A stretch of DNA of 49,421 nucleotides, taken from positions 1 to 49,421 of the forward strand of contig JAIXMF010000062.1 of assembly GCA_025201365.1 (NCBI GenBank), given 5' to 3'. This DNA comes from Syncephalis plumigaleata (taxonomy: Eukaryota > Zoopagomycota > Zoopagomycetes > Zoopagales > Piptocephalidaceae). The first letter of the stretch is position 1. Every line of letters starts with the position of its first letter. Below the pieces are notes generated by a model. The model made no database searches. It was not told the origin of the DNA and saw only the letters and a list, made by a program, of their open reading frames with translations. Shown piece by piece: positions 11,840 through 22,494 of this stretch. Position numbers and translations under genes: made by a program.

Positions 11840-12912
11840 ATGACTAAAGTTGCAATCTTGGGTGCTGCCGGTGGTATTGGCCAACCGTTGTCGTTGCTAA
11901 TGAAGCAATCGCCACTGGTGTCTCATCTTGCCTTGTACGATATTGTTAATGTTCCCGGTGTGGCCGCTGATCTTTCACATATCGACACACCAGTTCAAGT
12001 GACGGCACATGTAGGCCCGCAACAATTGGCGGATGCGTTAAAGGGCGCACAAGTCGTGGTTATCCCCGCTGGTATTCCACGTAAGCCCGGTATGAGCCGC
12101 GACCAACTGTTCGAGATAAACGCGGGTATTGTACGTGATTTGGCCACCGCAGCCGCCACCCATTGTCCACGAGCATTCATGTGTATCATCTCGAACCCGG
12201 TCAACTCTACCGTGCCAATTGTAGCCGAGGTCTTCAAGAAACACGGCGTCTACGATGCTAAGCGTATCTTTGGTGTGACCACGCTTGATATTGTCCGTGC
12301 CAACACCTTCCTTGCCTCGGCTACCGGCACTACACCATCCGCGTCGACGCGTGTGCCTGTCGTGGGTGGACACGCCGGTATCACGATCATTCCGTTGTTC
12401 TCACGTGCTCCTGCCGCACTACGCTCGCAATTGCCGGAACAACAATTGAAGGAGCTCACCAATCGTGTACAATTCGGCGGTGACGAGGTTGTCAAGGCTA
12501 AAGATGGCGCCGGTAGCGCGACATTGAGTATGGCATTTGCCGGTGCTCGTTTCACCAATGGATTATTGCGTGCCGCCGTCGAAGGTACCAGTGGCATTAT
12601 TGAGCCATCCTACGTACCATTGGAGGCCGATCCAATCAATGGTGAAACCGTTAAGAAGAGCTGCGGTAACCTTGAATTCTTTGCCGTTGAAGTAGAATTG
12701 GGCGTAAGTATTTATTGTGCAATAGATAGTAATGATAATCGTAATCGTTTATTGACTTATTGTATTTGACTTTATAGGCTGAGGGTACACGTCGTATTCA
12801 TCAATTGGGTGAACTATCACCCTACGAACAAGATATGGTTCGTGATGCCGTACCTGAACTACGTGCTAGCATCGAGAAAGGTGTCGAGTTTGTAGCGTCA
12901 TCAAAGTTGTAA
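11840..12912 (+). CDS. MDH: NAD-malate dehydrogenase, peroxisomal
   Basis: Two exons (11840-12703, 12778-12912) encode 332 residues, normal for the mitochondrial/peroxisomal-type MDH family, which interconverts malate and oxaloacetate with NAD. Visible landmarks are the Rossmann loop [14 protein letters not shown] at residues 4-17, the substrate loop [13 protein letters not shown], the segment [11 protein letters not shown] and the catalytic-His segment [12 protein letters not shown]. The protein starts directly at the Rossmann fold with no mitochondrial presequence and ends in Ser-Lys-Leu, a canonical PTS1. It is therefore probably the peroxisomal isozyme supporting the glyoxylate cycle and beta-oxidation NADH export. 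The SKL lies in the short second exon. Substantial antisense open frames overlap it but are shadows of the GC-richer coding sequence. Confidence 0.95.
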
Positions 12913-13118
12913 TGCGTTACATCATTCAATTATAAAATGATTGCTACTCTCTTTCTATTCATGCATTAATAGGAATAAATAGCTACTTGATAATAATAAT
13001 AATAAGAGAATGTAATTCAACTTAATCCGCGCTTATGATTTCCATAATCTAATGTGACATTTCGCGTCATACACATTTTAACCCTTTTTTTCTCGTTTAT
13101 TTTTTGCGCGTCAAGTAT

Positions 13119-14509
13119 ATGGTTGATGAAGTAGGAATGACCGCTAAAACACCACTGACCTCTGATCCCGCACTACCCTGGTAATTATAACCTGATCAGA
13201 TCTATTTACATGTTACTAGGAACTAATGCAATATAGGGTGGAGAAATTCCGACCCGTTTACTTGAATGAAATTGTCGGTAATCAAGAGACTGTAGAACGA
13301 CTCAAGATGATTGCATTACAAGGCAATATGCCAAACATTATCTTGGCGGTAGGCTTAACGCGAAGGGTAGCGTTGTACTATCCCACTCACTCGTAGCTGT
13401 CGTTTAGGGAACACCGGGTATTGGCAAGACGACGAGTATTTTATGTTTAGCACGCGAACTATTAGGAAACGCGTATAAGGAGGCGGTACTAGAGTTGAAT
13501 GCCTCGGATGACCGGTAGGCAATTGAACATCTATTCAGCTTCTTACCTCGACGCTAATCATTGAACAGTGGTATCGATGTGGTGCGCAATCGTATCAAGA
13601 TGTTTGCTCAGAAAAAAGTAACCCTACCAGCGGGACGTCACAAGATTATTATATTAGATGAAGCTGACAGGTAATACATACACATGCATATATGCTATGT
13701 AGATGATATGAACTAATCTAGCTAAATAGCATGACAGCTGGTGCGCAACAAGCATTAAGACGCACTATGGAGATCTATAGTAATACAACGCGTTTTGCTC
13801 TAGCATGCAATATGTCGAGCAAGATCATTGAACCCATCCAAAGTCGATGTGCCATGCTACGCTACGATAGATTGAATGATGAAGAATTGGCCAAACGATT
13901 GTTGGAAATATGTAAAATGGAATCGGTAAGCAATGGTCAAGATCAACAATGTATATGAATAACGCTGATTTCTTCTTGTTTCACTATTGGCATCATGAAT
14001 GATACTAGGTACCGCATAGTCCAGATGGTATTGAAGCATTGATATTCTCGGCGGAAGGTGATATGCGACAAGCAGTGAACAATTTACAATCTACATTCTA
14101 CGGTTTCGGTTATGTTAGTGCTGACCATGTATTTAAAGTGTGCGATCAACCGCATCCCGCACTCGTCAGTCGTATATTACTTGCCTGTCAACAAAAGGAC
14201 ATTGATGTGGCCACACGCGGTATTAGCGATCTTTGGCACTTGGGCTACAGTTCAGTTGACATTATCACTACACTCTTTCGTGTTGCTAAACTAAGCAATG
14301 AACTGGAGGAATATACGAAACTAGAATACATCAAAGTAAGCAGACTAGTAATGAGGATTATTCACGTATAAATAGCTAATTCATTCATGATATAGGAAAT
14401 TGGATTGACACATATGCGTGTATTAGATGGTGTACAAACCTTATTGCAATTATCTGGACTAATGGCGCGTCTTTGTCAATTAGGATCAGTATCATCATCA
14501 TCATCATAA
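13119..14509 (+). CDS. RFC4: Replication factor C subunit, yeast Rfc4 / human RFC2 class
   Basis: Seven exons (13119-13180, 13237-13348, 13408-13514, 13569-13670, 13730-13925, 14009-14335, 14396-14509) join into 339 residues, the usual length. The protein is an AAA+ clamp-loader subunit that helps load PCNA onto primed [21 protein letters not shown] opens the family signature. Walker A is GTPGIGKTT, Walker B is IIILDEAD, the SRC arginine-finger motif is [10 protein letters not shown], and sensor 2 lies in [13 protein letters not shown]. The Rfc4 class is indicated by [15 protein letters not shown] and [11 protein letters not shown] near the end. The C-terminus finishes in six Ser encoded by a TCA repeat. 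The gene lies between MDH and NTE1 on the same strand. The start was chosen as the first ATG giving the conserved N-terminus; the internal Met at residue 7 is an alternative. Confidence 0.95.
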
Positions 14510-14982
14510 ACATTTATATTATATTACAGATTTAACTAGTAGGCTATTAATGTTATACATGTAAATACAATTAGGATTATTGAATAGCATTCATTGCATA
14601 TATATATCATGATATATAATAGGAATCATAATCACTATACTAATGCAAATGTATATATCAAATCACTAGAATGCTCCTATTTAGGTGCACAAGAGCATAC
14701 ATAGCAATATTAAAGACTGCTCTTCTTCGTTGACACTACATGAAGTGTAATGACAGCGTCTATCTTGTATCAAATTGATACGAGTATCACATAATGTTAA
14801 CTAGTGCCATAAAAGTGTTTCTTTTCCTTGAATGCCACGTGGACTAGATAACTAAATGGTAATCTGCGATCATTAATGCTAAGCAACCTTTCTTCTTCCA
14901 CTTCCACTTCTTTGAATCTGCAAACATCTTTCTCTTACTTTCTTTGTTGTCTTTCGCGAAATAAAAAGAGCATTTATTCCCT
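14510..14982. other. RFC4-NTE1 spacer
   Basis: A 473-bp AT-rich spacer with TATA-like runs near 14600. From about 14890 a pyrimidine-rich leader and TTCGCGAA (14954-14961) precede the NTE1 ATG. No gene is seen. Confidence 0.5.
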
Positions 14983-17900
14983 ATGTTAACACTACTGTGG
15001 AATGTCTTTTACGGCATTATAGCCTTCTCCACTATCACAGTACCAACATGGCTGTTCTACATACTTTCATATACGCTCACCTTTACCTTCACTTTCAAAA
15101 CACTCGCTCTTTTCGTGTTCATTCTTATCGTGGCGGGCTATCTATTCCTACGCTATCGTTATCTGAATGTCTACTCGCGTCGCAGTAAAGATGCTACCGC
15201 GAAGAAGAACAACGGGCAGGCGTTCGATCTTCGTCCCGACACAACAGTCGATGAGGACCAGGACGATCAGAGCGCTCATTATCCAGGTGAATTCCTAAGT
15301 GCTTTTCTCTCTTCCATTCGTGTGTTCGGCTATCTGGAGAAACCGGTATTTCACGAGTTGGCTCGTCATTTGCAGACTCGTCGTTTATTGGCCGGTGACA
15401 CCATGTCCGATGTAAGCGAGCGCGAGCGTTCCTTCTACTTTGTAGTCGATGGCTGTGTTCAGGTGTTCGCCAAACGAATGGATCACACCACGAATCGAGA
15501 GTACGAATTCGAGTTTGACGAAGGTGACGCGGAGGCCAGTCTCCCCGGTCATGCACTATTGAACGAAGTCCGACCCGGTGGCACTTTATCCAGTCTATTC
15601 ACTATTCTATCGTTGTTTACGGAGGATGTGCCCATACGACATGAAGAGGTGAATCCACTAGAGGAAGTGTATCACACCTACGGTCAACCGATGGAGGATG
15701 CAACCATGGTCAATTTGGGACACGCGCCAACCAGGTCCATGTCATCCACGTTATCCACGACATCGGCCAATAACGAGAATCTGTTCCCCTATATGTCACC
15801 TAGTACCAAGGAGATGACGGCGACAAACTTGACCTCGGAGAATGTCTCACCGCCTGCATCACATCGATCATATCGATCACATCGACCAACCCTATCGTTA
15901 ACGGGCAAGGAGACAATAGCGCCAAGCGAGTATGATCATCCGGGAGGTGCAAGCGATAGAGGAAAGTACAATGGACAACATGGCACTACTGCCATGGAAC
16001 GTACGGATATCGTGTTCCGAGCCACGGCAGACACTACTCTGGCGGTCATTCCAGCCGAAGCGTTTAAACGAGTAACAGAAAAGTTCCCTAATGCATCGGC
16101 TCATATGGTGCAAGTGATTCTGACGCGATTCCAACGGGTGACCTTCCGTACTATGGAGAACTACTTGGGATTAACGAAGGAATTGTTGAAGATTGAACGG
16201 AAACTCGGTGAAATGGCCATGTACGATCTACCATCTGATTTCCATAGAGAGGGCGGACTCGATCGATTACGACAACAATTCCTGGGCGGTAATCGATTGA
16301 AACCAATTGGAAATGATAATGAATCCGTGTGGGACTCACATCGTACAGCCGATACGAATGATAATGGTCAAGATAGTGGACGTAGTTCGCGATCTAGTAA
16401 GCCACCGAGAACACCATTCCGACTGGATAAAGACGTGGAACGACTCTGGGAACAGAGTAGTAAAGAGCCATGTCCGGCATTGGAGCGAGGTTCAAATGGA
16501 CGCACGCCCACGACATCCACACCCAAATTCGAACCTTATTCCGCCGTGGATGAACAACACTTGCGTGAACAAGCATTTGAGATGATAAAAAAGAGTCTTG
16601 GTATGTTATCCACTGGTATAGATCTAGTACAATTACGAGTTGAATCACGTACCTCAAGCAACTCAGCCGATGATATAATGGGGAGTAGCAACAATATCAA
16701 CAACAACAACAACAACAGTGAAATACTACCAAGTGCCATGAGTCCACTTCAAAGTCATATACGAGGATTGGAGGGTTTAGCTATGTCACGCGATACAAGT
16801 ACAGAAGGTGCCACGATTACGCCCACTCTATCACCTCCTACATCTCGTGTTGTACCCGAGTTACGTAATGATGTACGTATCATGTTCTTCCCTAAAGGTG
16901 CTACACTAGTAAAACAAAATGAACGAAATGTAGGCATCTACCTAGTTATCGATGGTGTACTTGATATATACGCGGATAAACCTCGATTATGGGGTAGTGA
17001 TGATCGCACATCATCATCGTCATCGTCATCGTCATCATCTTCACCATCAGCACAATCGCATAAATCTACAACGGCCAAAAATGCTGTGCCATTACTAAGT
17101 AGCAAGGTAAAACCAACTCGTAAGCAGAAGAGTCTATTCCTCATTCGACCTGGTGGTGTTGTCGGTTATTTGTCGGCATTGACTGGACATCCGTCATTCG
17201 TTAATGTACGCGCAAGTACAGACACCTTTGTTGCCTATCTACCAAAGGAGTCATTGGATAGAATGGTGGAACGATATCCGAATGTTCTCCTCACACTGGC
17301 TAAACGATTAATCACTATTCTATCACCATTAGGTGAGTAATGCAATCAAGTAGTAATTGGTTTATTATAACAATGTACATCTATATTACCGATAGTGTTG
17401 CATATCGATTTCGCATTGGAATGGGTGCAGGTTAACGCTGGTCAGATTCTCTATCATCAACGCGATGATAGTGATTCCATTTACGTTGTATTAAATGGTC
17501 GATTACGATCGATTAAGGAAGGCGATACGACATTTAACCTATTTAGAGAACATGGTCTAGATGAATCAATAGGTGAATTAGAAGTGTTAAGTAAGTAATG
17601 TGAAATACATTGTCAATTACTTAACTAACCGCTAACTCCTTTTGCTCATCATGTAAAAAGCCGATTCACCAAGATCATCCACACTTTATGCCATTCGTGA
17701 TTCTGAATTGGCACGCTTGCCCAAAACACTATTCATGGCGTTATCCCTACGTCATCCGGAGATTAGTATTCAAATGTCGCGTATCATCGCACTTCGCACC
17801 CACCACCATCATCAACAGTATAGTGAGCCATGTGTCTCGCCTGCACGAGCCGTTCTACCTCAAGGGGGACAGGGCGATTTTGGTCGGAATAATATTAACT

Positions 17901-19794
17901 TGAAAACGATCGCTCTATTGCCTATATCGGCCGATGTACCTATATCGCAATTTGCTAAACGACTAAATGAAGCATTGGAGAATGTAGGCGCGACTGCACT
18001 TCGACTGGATCACACTACCGTGACATCTGTACTGGGACGACATGCCTTTAGTAAATTGGGTAAATTAAAGCTGATGCACTGGCTGGCCGAACAAGAGGAG
18101 AGCTACCGTATTGTACTCTATGTGGCCGATAGCGGTGTCACTTCCCCTTGGACACAACGTTGTATTCGACAGGTTTGTAAACAACAATAATAATAATAAT
18201 AGTGATATTGATATTGATATTGATATTGATATTGGTAATGAATAGGCTGATTGCATCCTCCTCGTAGGTCATGGAGATGGAGATCCGGATATTGGTGAAT
18301 ATGAACGTGTATTACTTGGTATGAAATCGACTGCCCGTAAAGAGCTCGTTCTTCTCCATAATGAACGTAGCTGTCAGCCGGGATCAACACGAGCATGGCT
18401 CAAGGTAAATTGGCATTATGAGTGTGATTTATTTAGAATGGCAATTAATATTCTCGCATAGAGTCGTATATGGATACAAGCACACCATCACGTCCAAATG
18501 CCACTGGCCAAACGACCCATCATGATCGGGAATGTGCGACGTAAGAAGACATTCCTAAATTTGCATCAACATATACAAGAGTACTGGCGTAACACGGCCA
18601 ATAAGAAGCCTCCTACACCATACACCGGTAATCGAAGTGATTTCTCTCGGTAAGTCATTGTTTTTATTATAGAGTATTGCTATTTACAGAACATGTTTTA
18701 TTGATTTGTATACAAATTTATAGATTGGCACGTCGTATTCTAGGCAAATCAGTCGGTCTAGTATTAGGTGGTGGTGGTGCACGCGGTGTAGCACACATTG
18801 GTGTAATTCGAGCACTGGAGGAAGCGGGTATTCCAATTGATCTGATCGGTGGCACGAGTATGGGTGCATTCATCGGTGGATTATACGCTAGGGATTCAGA
18901 TCATATGGCAATTATTGGATTTGCCAAAATGTTCTGCAGTCGTATGATTAGCGTATGGCGACAACTACTCGACTTGACCTATCCGATTACCGCTTACTTT
19001 ACAGGCAAGTTTAATGATCGATAATGGTAATGGTAATCATTTAACATATCTATATAGGTCATGAGTTTAATCGAGGTTTATGGAAATGTTTTGCGGAAAC
19101 ACAAATCGAAGACTTTTGGATTAATTTCTACTGCAACACTACGAATATCACCTTTTCCCGTATGGAATGCCATCATGTTGGTTATGCCTGGCGATTGATC
19201 AGGGCATCCATGTCGTTATCCGGTCTCGTGCCACCAGTATGCGATGGTGGTGATCTCCTGTTAGATGGCGGCTACATGGACAATCTTACCGTGTCCTACA
19301 TGAAGTCATTAGGCGCCGAAACGATTATCGCCGTGGATGTGGGCAGTGTCGATGACACGTCACCCGTCTACTACGGCGACAATCTGTCAGGATTCTGGGT
19401 ATTGTTGCAGCGATGGAATCCATTCCGTAGTGGTCCAGCCGTTCCATCACTGGCGGAAATACAACAACGATTAGCCTATGTGTCGAGCGTGCAACAACTG
19501 GAAGAGGCCAAGGTGGCACCCGGCTGTATGTATGTTCGACCACCGGTGGAGGGATTCGGTACATTGGAGTTTGGCAAATTCGATACCATCATGGAGGTTG
19601 GCTACCGACACGGCAAAGAGTGTTTACGTCAATGGCGTAAGAAGAAGGTACTCGATAAGTGGAAGTTGGTCAAGGACAGAGAAACGCCATCACATCGGGA
19701 AGGAATAGTCAGCGACTACTTGAATAATGACGAGAACGATGGCGACATCAGTATGGAGCGTATGCCCGTGCTATCTCGACGTAATTCACTATAG
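14983..19794 (+). CDS. NTE1: Lysophospholipase NTE1 (patatin-like, cNMP-binding domains)
   Basis: Seven exons (14983-17332, 17396-17590, 17661-18172, 18246-18404, 18462-18649, 18724-19004, 19058-19794) join into 1473 residues, typical for fungal NTE1. This is an ER-membrane phospholipase B deacylating phosphatidylcholine to glycerophosphocholine. Two N-terminal hydrophobic helices lie within residues 1-55. Cyclic-nucleotide-binding-like domains occur at roughly 105-400 (interrupted by a long Ser/Thr-rich insertion), 625-780 and 785-870. The patatin domain has the oxyanion motif GGGGARG, nucleophile GGTSMG (Ser1180) and LDGGYMDN (Asp1298), so the catalytic dyad is intact. Low-complexity Asn and Ser runs sit in the linkers. 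The sixth intron (19005-19057) has a GC donor (GCAAGT). The fourth exon boundary intron carries a GATATT repeat at 18203-18232. Confidence 0.95.
18203..18232. repeat. GATATT hexanucleotide repeat in NTE1 intron
   Basis: About five tandem copies of TGATAT/GATATT lie inside the third intron of NTE1 (18173-18245), just upstream of the 3' splice site. Confidence 0.9.
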
Positions 19795-20570
19795 TTTTAT
19801 ACACGTTAATCATTGAAAATGGAAAGTGAAATTACTAATTGATGCCCGCTAGCTAACACTTCTCACAGGATTGCTTCTTTTTAACTGTTAATAAACCATT
19901 GTTTTATTGCTAATATATGTTGTCTACTTGTAATTAATACACATACATGCATATATAATAAGTTGTATAGTGAATAAATAAATTGGAATAAATGACTTAT
20001 ATTACTGATGAAGATGCCAGAATAGTAGAATGGAATGAGTGTATGGAATGATTGATGCTGGATGAAAGAGAGGAATGAGCAGGCAAAGATACAATGTTGA
20101 TCTGACAAGTAGAAGATAATGAAGCAATAATGGGATAGGAAGGGATAGAATAGAAAGAGTAGTAATGCAAATGGTATACAACAATGACATGCCGATATAT
20201 ATCAAATTGATGCATGTTTATTAACATTGCTAGTGGATGCTTGTCAATGATGGATGACAATGAGTGCTGGCAGTAAGCATTAGCATGGTTGATTATACCG
20301 ATGTTGTCGTTATTGCTGAATATTAGTTGATTGACATTTAGAATGGGAATTAGTACATATTGTCTGGATGTTGTCTCTTGTATTAGCAATGAATAGAAAT
20401 GTCAACTTACCGAATAGAATGGAAATAGTATGTAGCCATTGTCATTGACATTTGAGTATTCTAATTGTAATATTGTTAGTGCATTGTAATAAATGAACTT
20501 ACCTGGAATTAATAACTATGAATGAATGAATGGATTGTAATAAAGTGTTAAAATATGTTATGTCCCCATC

Positions 20571-20875
20571 ATATCCGTACATCCGACCACAATCACCGGC
20601 CTAGTATGTACGAAAGGCGAGGGATGCAATGCTGAATCGGTTGGAAAGCCTTGCGACAATACACCACTATACTGCCGAATGTTAGTGTATACCATTCAGC
20701 AGTAAACACTACGGGGCTGGCATATGGTCCATTCATTACAAATGGCCATACACCTCATTGGCAGCTTGGGGTGGTATTCAGTTGGCCAGCTAATTACCAC
20801 CACTGCCAATGTTGTCTCTCCGTAGCGGTTCATGATATATTCAACCGAAGCGCATACGAGGGATCAGTAAATTAG
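20571..20875 (+). pseudogene. Cys-rich ORF remnant, unrecognised
   Basis: This is a GC-richer patch inside AT-rich DNA. One frame (about 20561-20706) reads PTTITGLVCTKGEGC and continues NAESVGKPCDNTPLYC before a stop. The frame one base over carries on from 20651 to 20875, with VSYVHS-less but ordered composition (NTTGLAYGPFITNGHTPHW, then HHCQCCLSVAVHD). Four Cys in about 28 residues followed by a frame change suggests a broken or spliced small secreted-type protein. I do not recognise the family, and a coding role is unproven. Confidence 0.25.
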
Positions 20876-21555
20876 CACATTTATACAAATGTATCTGTGC
20901 TAATTTGGACATAACATAATAAATAAAAGGATTGGGATGATGCAAAGGGAGAGTTTTGATGTATAAGCAATGGTTATAGGATAGTGTAAGTGGAAGCATT
21001 ATAAAGCAAAAACAGCAATAGAATATAAGAGTGTAGACATTAAACATAGGATATAAGCAAACATATGTTGAATTAAAGCAGTATTGGAATAGAATGATAC
21101 AGATAAGAATGATTAGAAATACATAGGCATATTACAGTTTGAATAGGATAGCGCAAATAAAGAATGATTAAACATACACAAAAACATATCATTGAATAAG
21201 GCCAGTCACCAGAATATCAAGTAAACTAGGCTCCCTTCTCCCAGCGAAGGCAGCAACATGATGATCAAATATCATGGCAAAGCGTCGTTTAAATGATATT
21301 ATGATGGCAAATTATCTCAAACACATATCATTATAGAATAAAGATACGTATTCAAGCATTTGCAAACTGATACATTCCATAATACTCATATAATAGAGAG
21401 GCCACTTGGCTACATTAACGACTTAATGACCTCTAGAAACAATGGTGGCTTTCTTTCTTTGCTGGGTGTTCAAGTGCAATAAAACCAAACTGCGAAGTAA
21501 GTATCATTATTACATAGGCTTCATATTATGCAAGTATATGAATGTCCGCAAGCAA

Positions 21556-21650
21556 GTAGCGTAGAACACCGACACCCGTTACAGGTACAGACATTACACT
21601 GAGCTGGAAAAAAGTCACTACGCTCATTACCACACTCAGCGCTACGCTAC
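21556..21650. other. GC-richer inverted repeat, possible structured RNA
   Basis: GTAGCGTAG at 21556-21564 pairs perfectly with CTACGCTAC at 21642-21650. Inside this, CTGAG/TGAGC near 21599 can pair with GCTCA at about 21622 or CTCAG at about 21635. The patch stands out in base composition from its surroundings. No known RNA family is recognised. Confidence 0.3.
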
Positions 21651-22292
21651 ACGCAAACAGTTTACGGAGCACTGACCTATTTTACTATGTGTATGTTTAA
21701 ACAAAGAAAAGGGAAAGCGAAAGTGAAGAATGAAGAGTGAAAAGTAAAGAGAAAGAGAAAGAAGAAGTGGACAGTGGACAGTGGGATAGCCCTTATCGAT
21801 AAAGGGTGTATTGATTTGCTATGTGTGCTTCTCTGATTGGCTGATTATCACAGGATAGCAAAGAGACGATAAGGCCTTCCTATTTAGTAAGATTGGTTTC
21901 AGTGATACGGATAGCTATTCGTCCTTGGATTTAGAGGATCAAACGACCTAAGCTGCGTTCCCCCAGTTGGGCGTGCAATGCCGTGATTACTGTACGCAAA
22001 AAAACCAGTAGGGAAATAGGAGTAACAAACACGTTGTTACAATATGTACATAAGCGTGCATGGCCCGTGCGATATACCTGTCCTTATTAACTAAGCATAA
22101 TAAAATAAGTGACACTAGAACTTAGCGAGATAGTTACTCATAGTAAACAAGCTAATCATTTGCACGCAATCACCGCGTAGTAGCGGCTTCACGTGATTAT
22201 AGCGCTCGTAGCAAGAATAGCAGCTTAACTCTGTGCGGATTGCGAGATCATTGACCAAGAAGTGAGACATAGCGGCCCAATGATCGATCTCG

Positions 22293-22374
22293 TCTATCCG
22301 ATCCACTCCATCTCATTTCATCTATCCGATCCACTCCATCTCATTTCATCTATCCGATCCACTCCATCTCATCT
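22293..22374. repeat. 28-bp minisatellite, about three copies
   Basis: The unit starts TCTATCCGATCCACTCCATC and continues TCATTTCA. Copies lie at 22293-22320 and 22321-22348 (identical), and the third, at 22349-22374, diverges at its end. It ends about 120 bp upstream of the FHA-kinase start codon and so lies in its promoter or leader. Confidence 0.95.
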
Positions 22375-22494
22375 GCCTGACTCATCCACTTCCTCTATGA
22401 CGAAATAACTTCTTTCTTTTTCTTTTCGCTTCTATCAACTGCTATCTTCTTTACTAAGCATATCATTGCTTTACGTTACTATCGCCCTTACAAT

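Larger units (their letters stand above)
19795..22494. other. 2.7-kb gene-poor island
   Basis: No complete gene is defensible here. The stretch alternates AT-rich, purine-biased DNA (19980-20570, 20920-21200) with two GC-richer patches (20571-20880 and 21540-21680, plus 21930-22020). These look like decayed genes or RNA structures and are listed separately. Minus-strand frames are low-complexity and lack support. Confidence 0.5.

Noticed and set aside
11995-12597. Three long antisense frames within MDH
   Set aside because: Shadows of a conserved, GC-richer coding sequence; none has its own motif or promoter.
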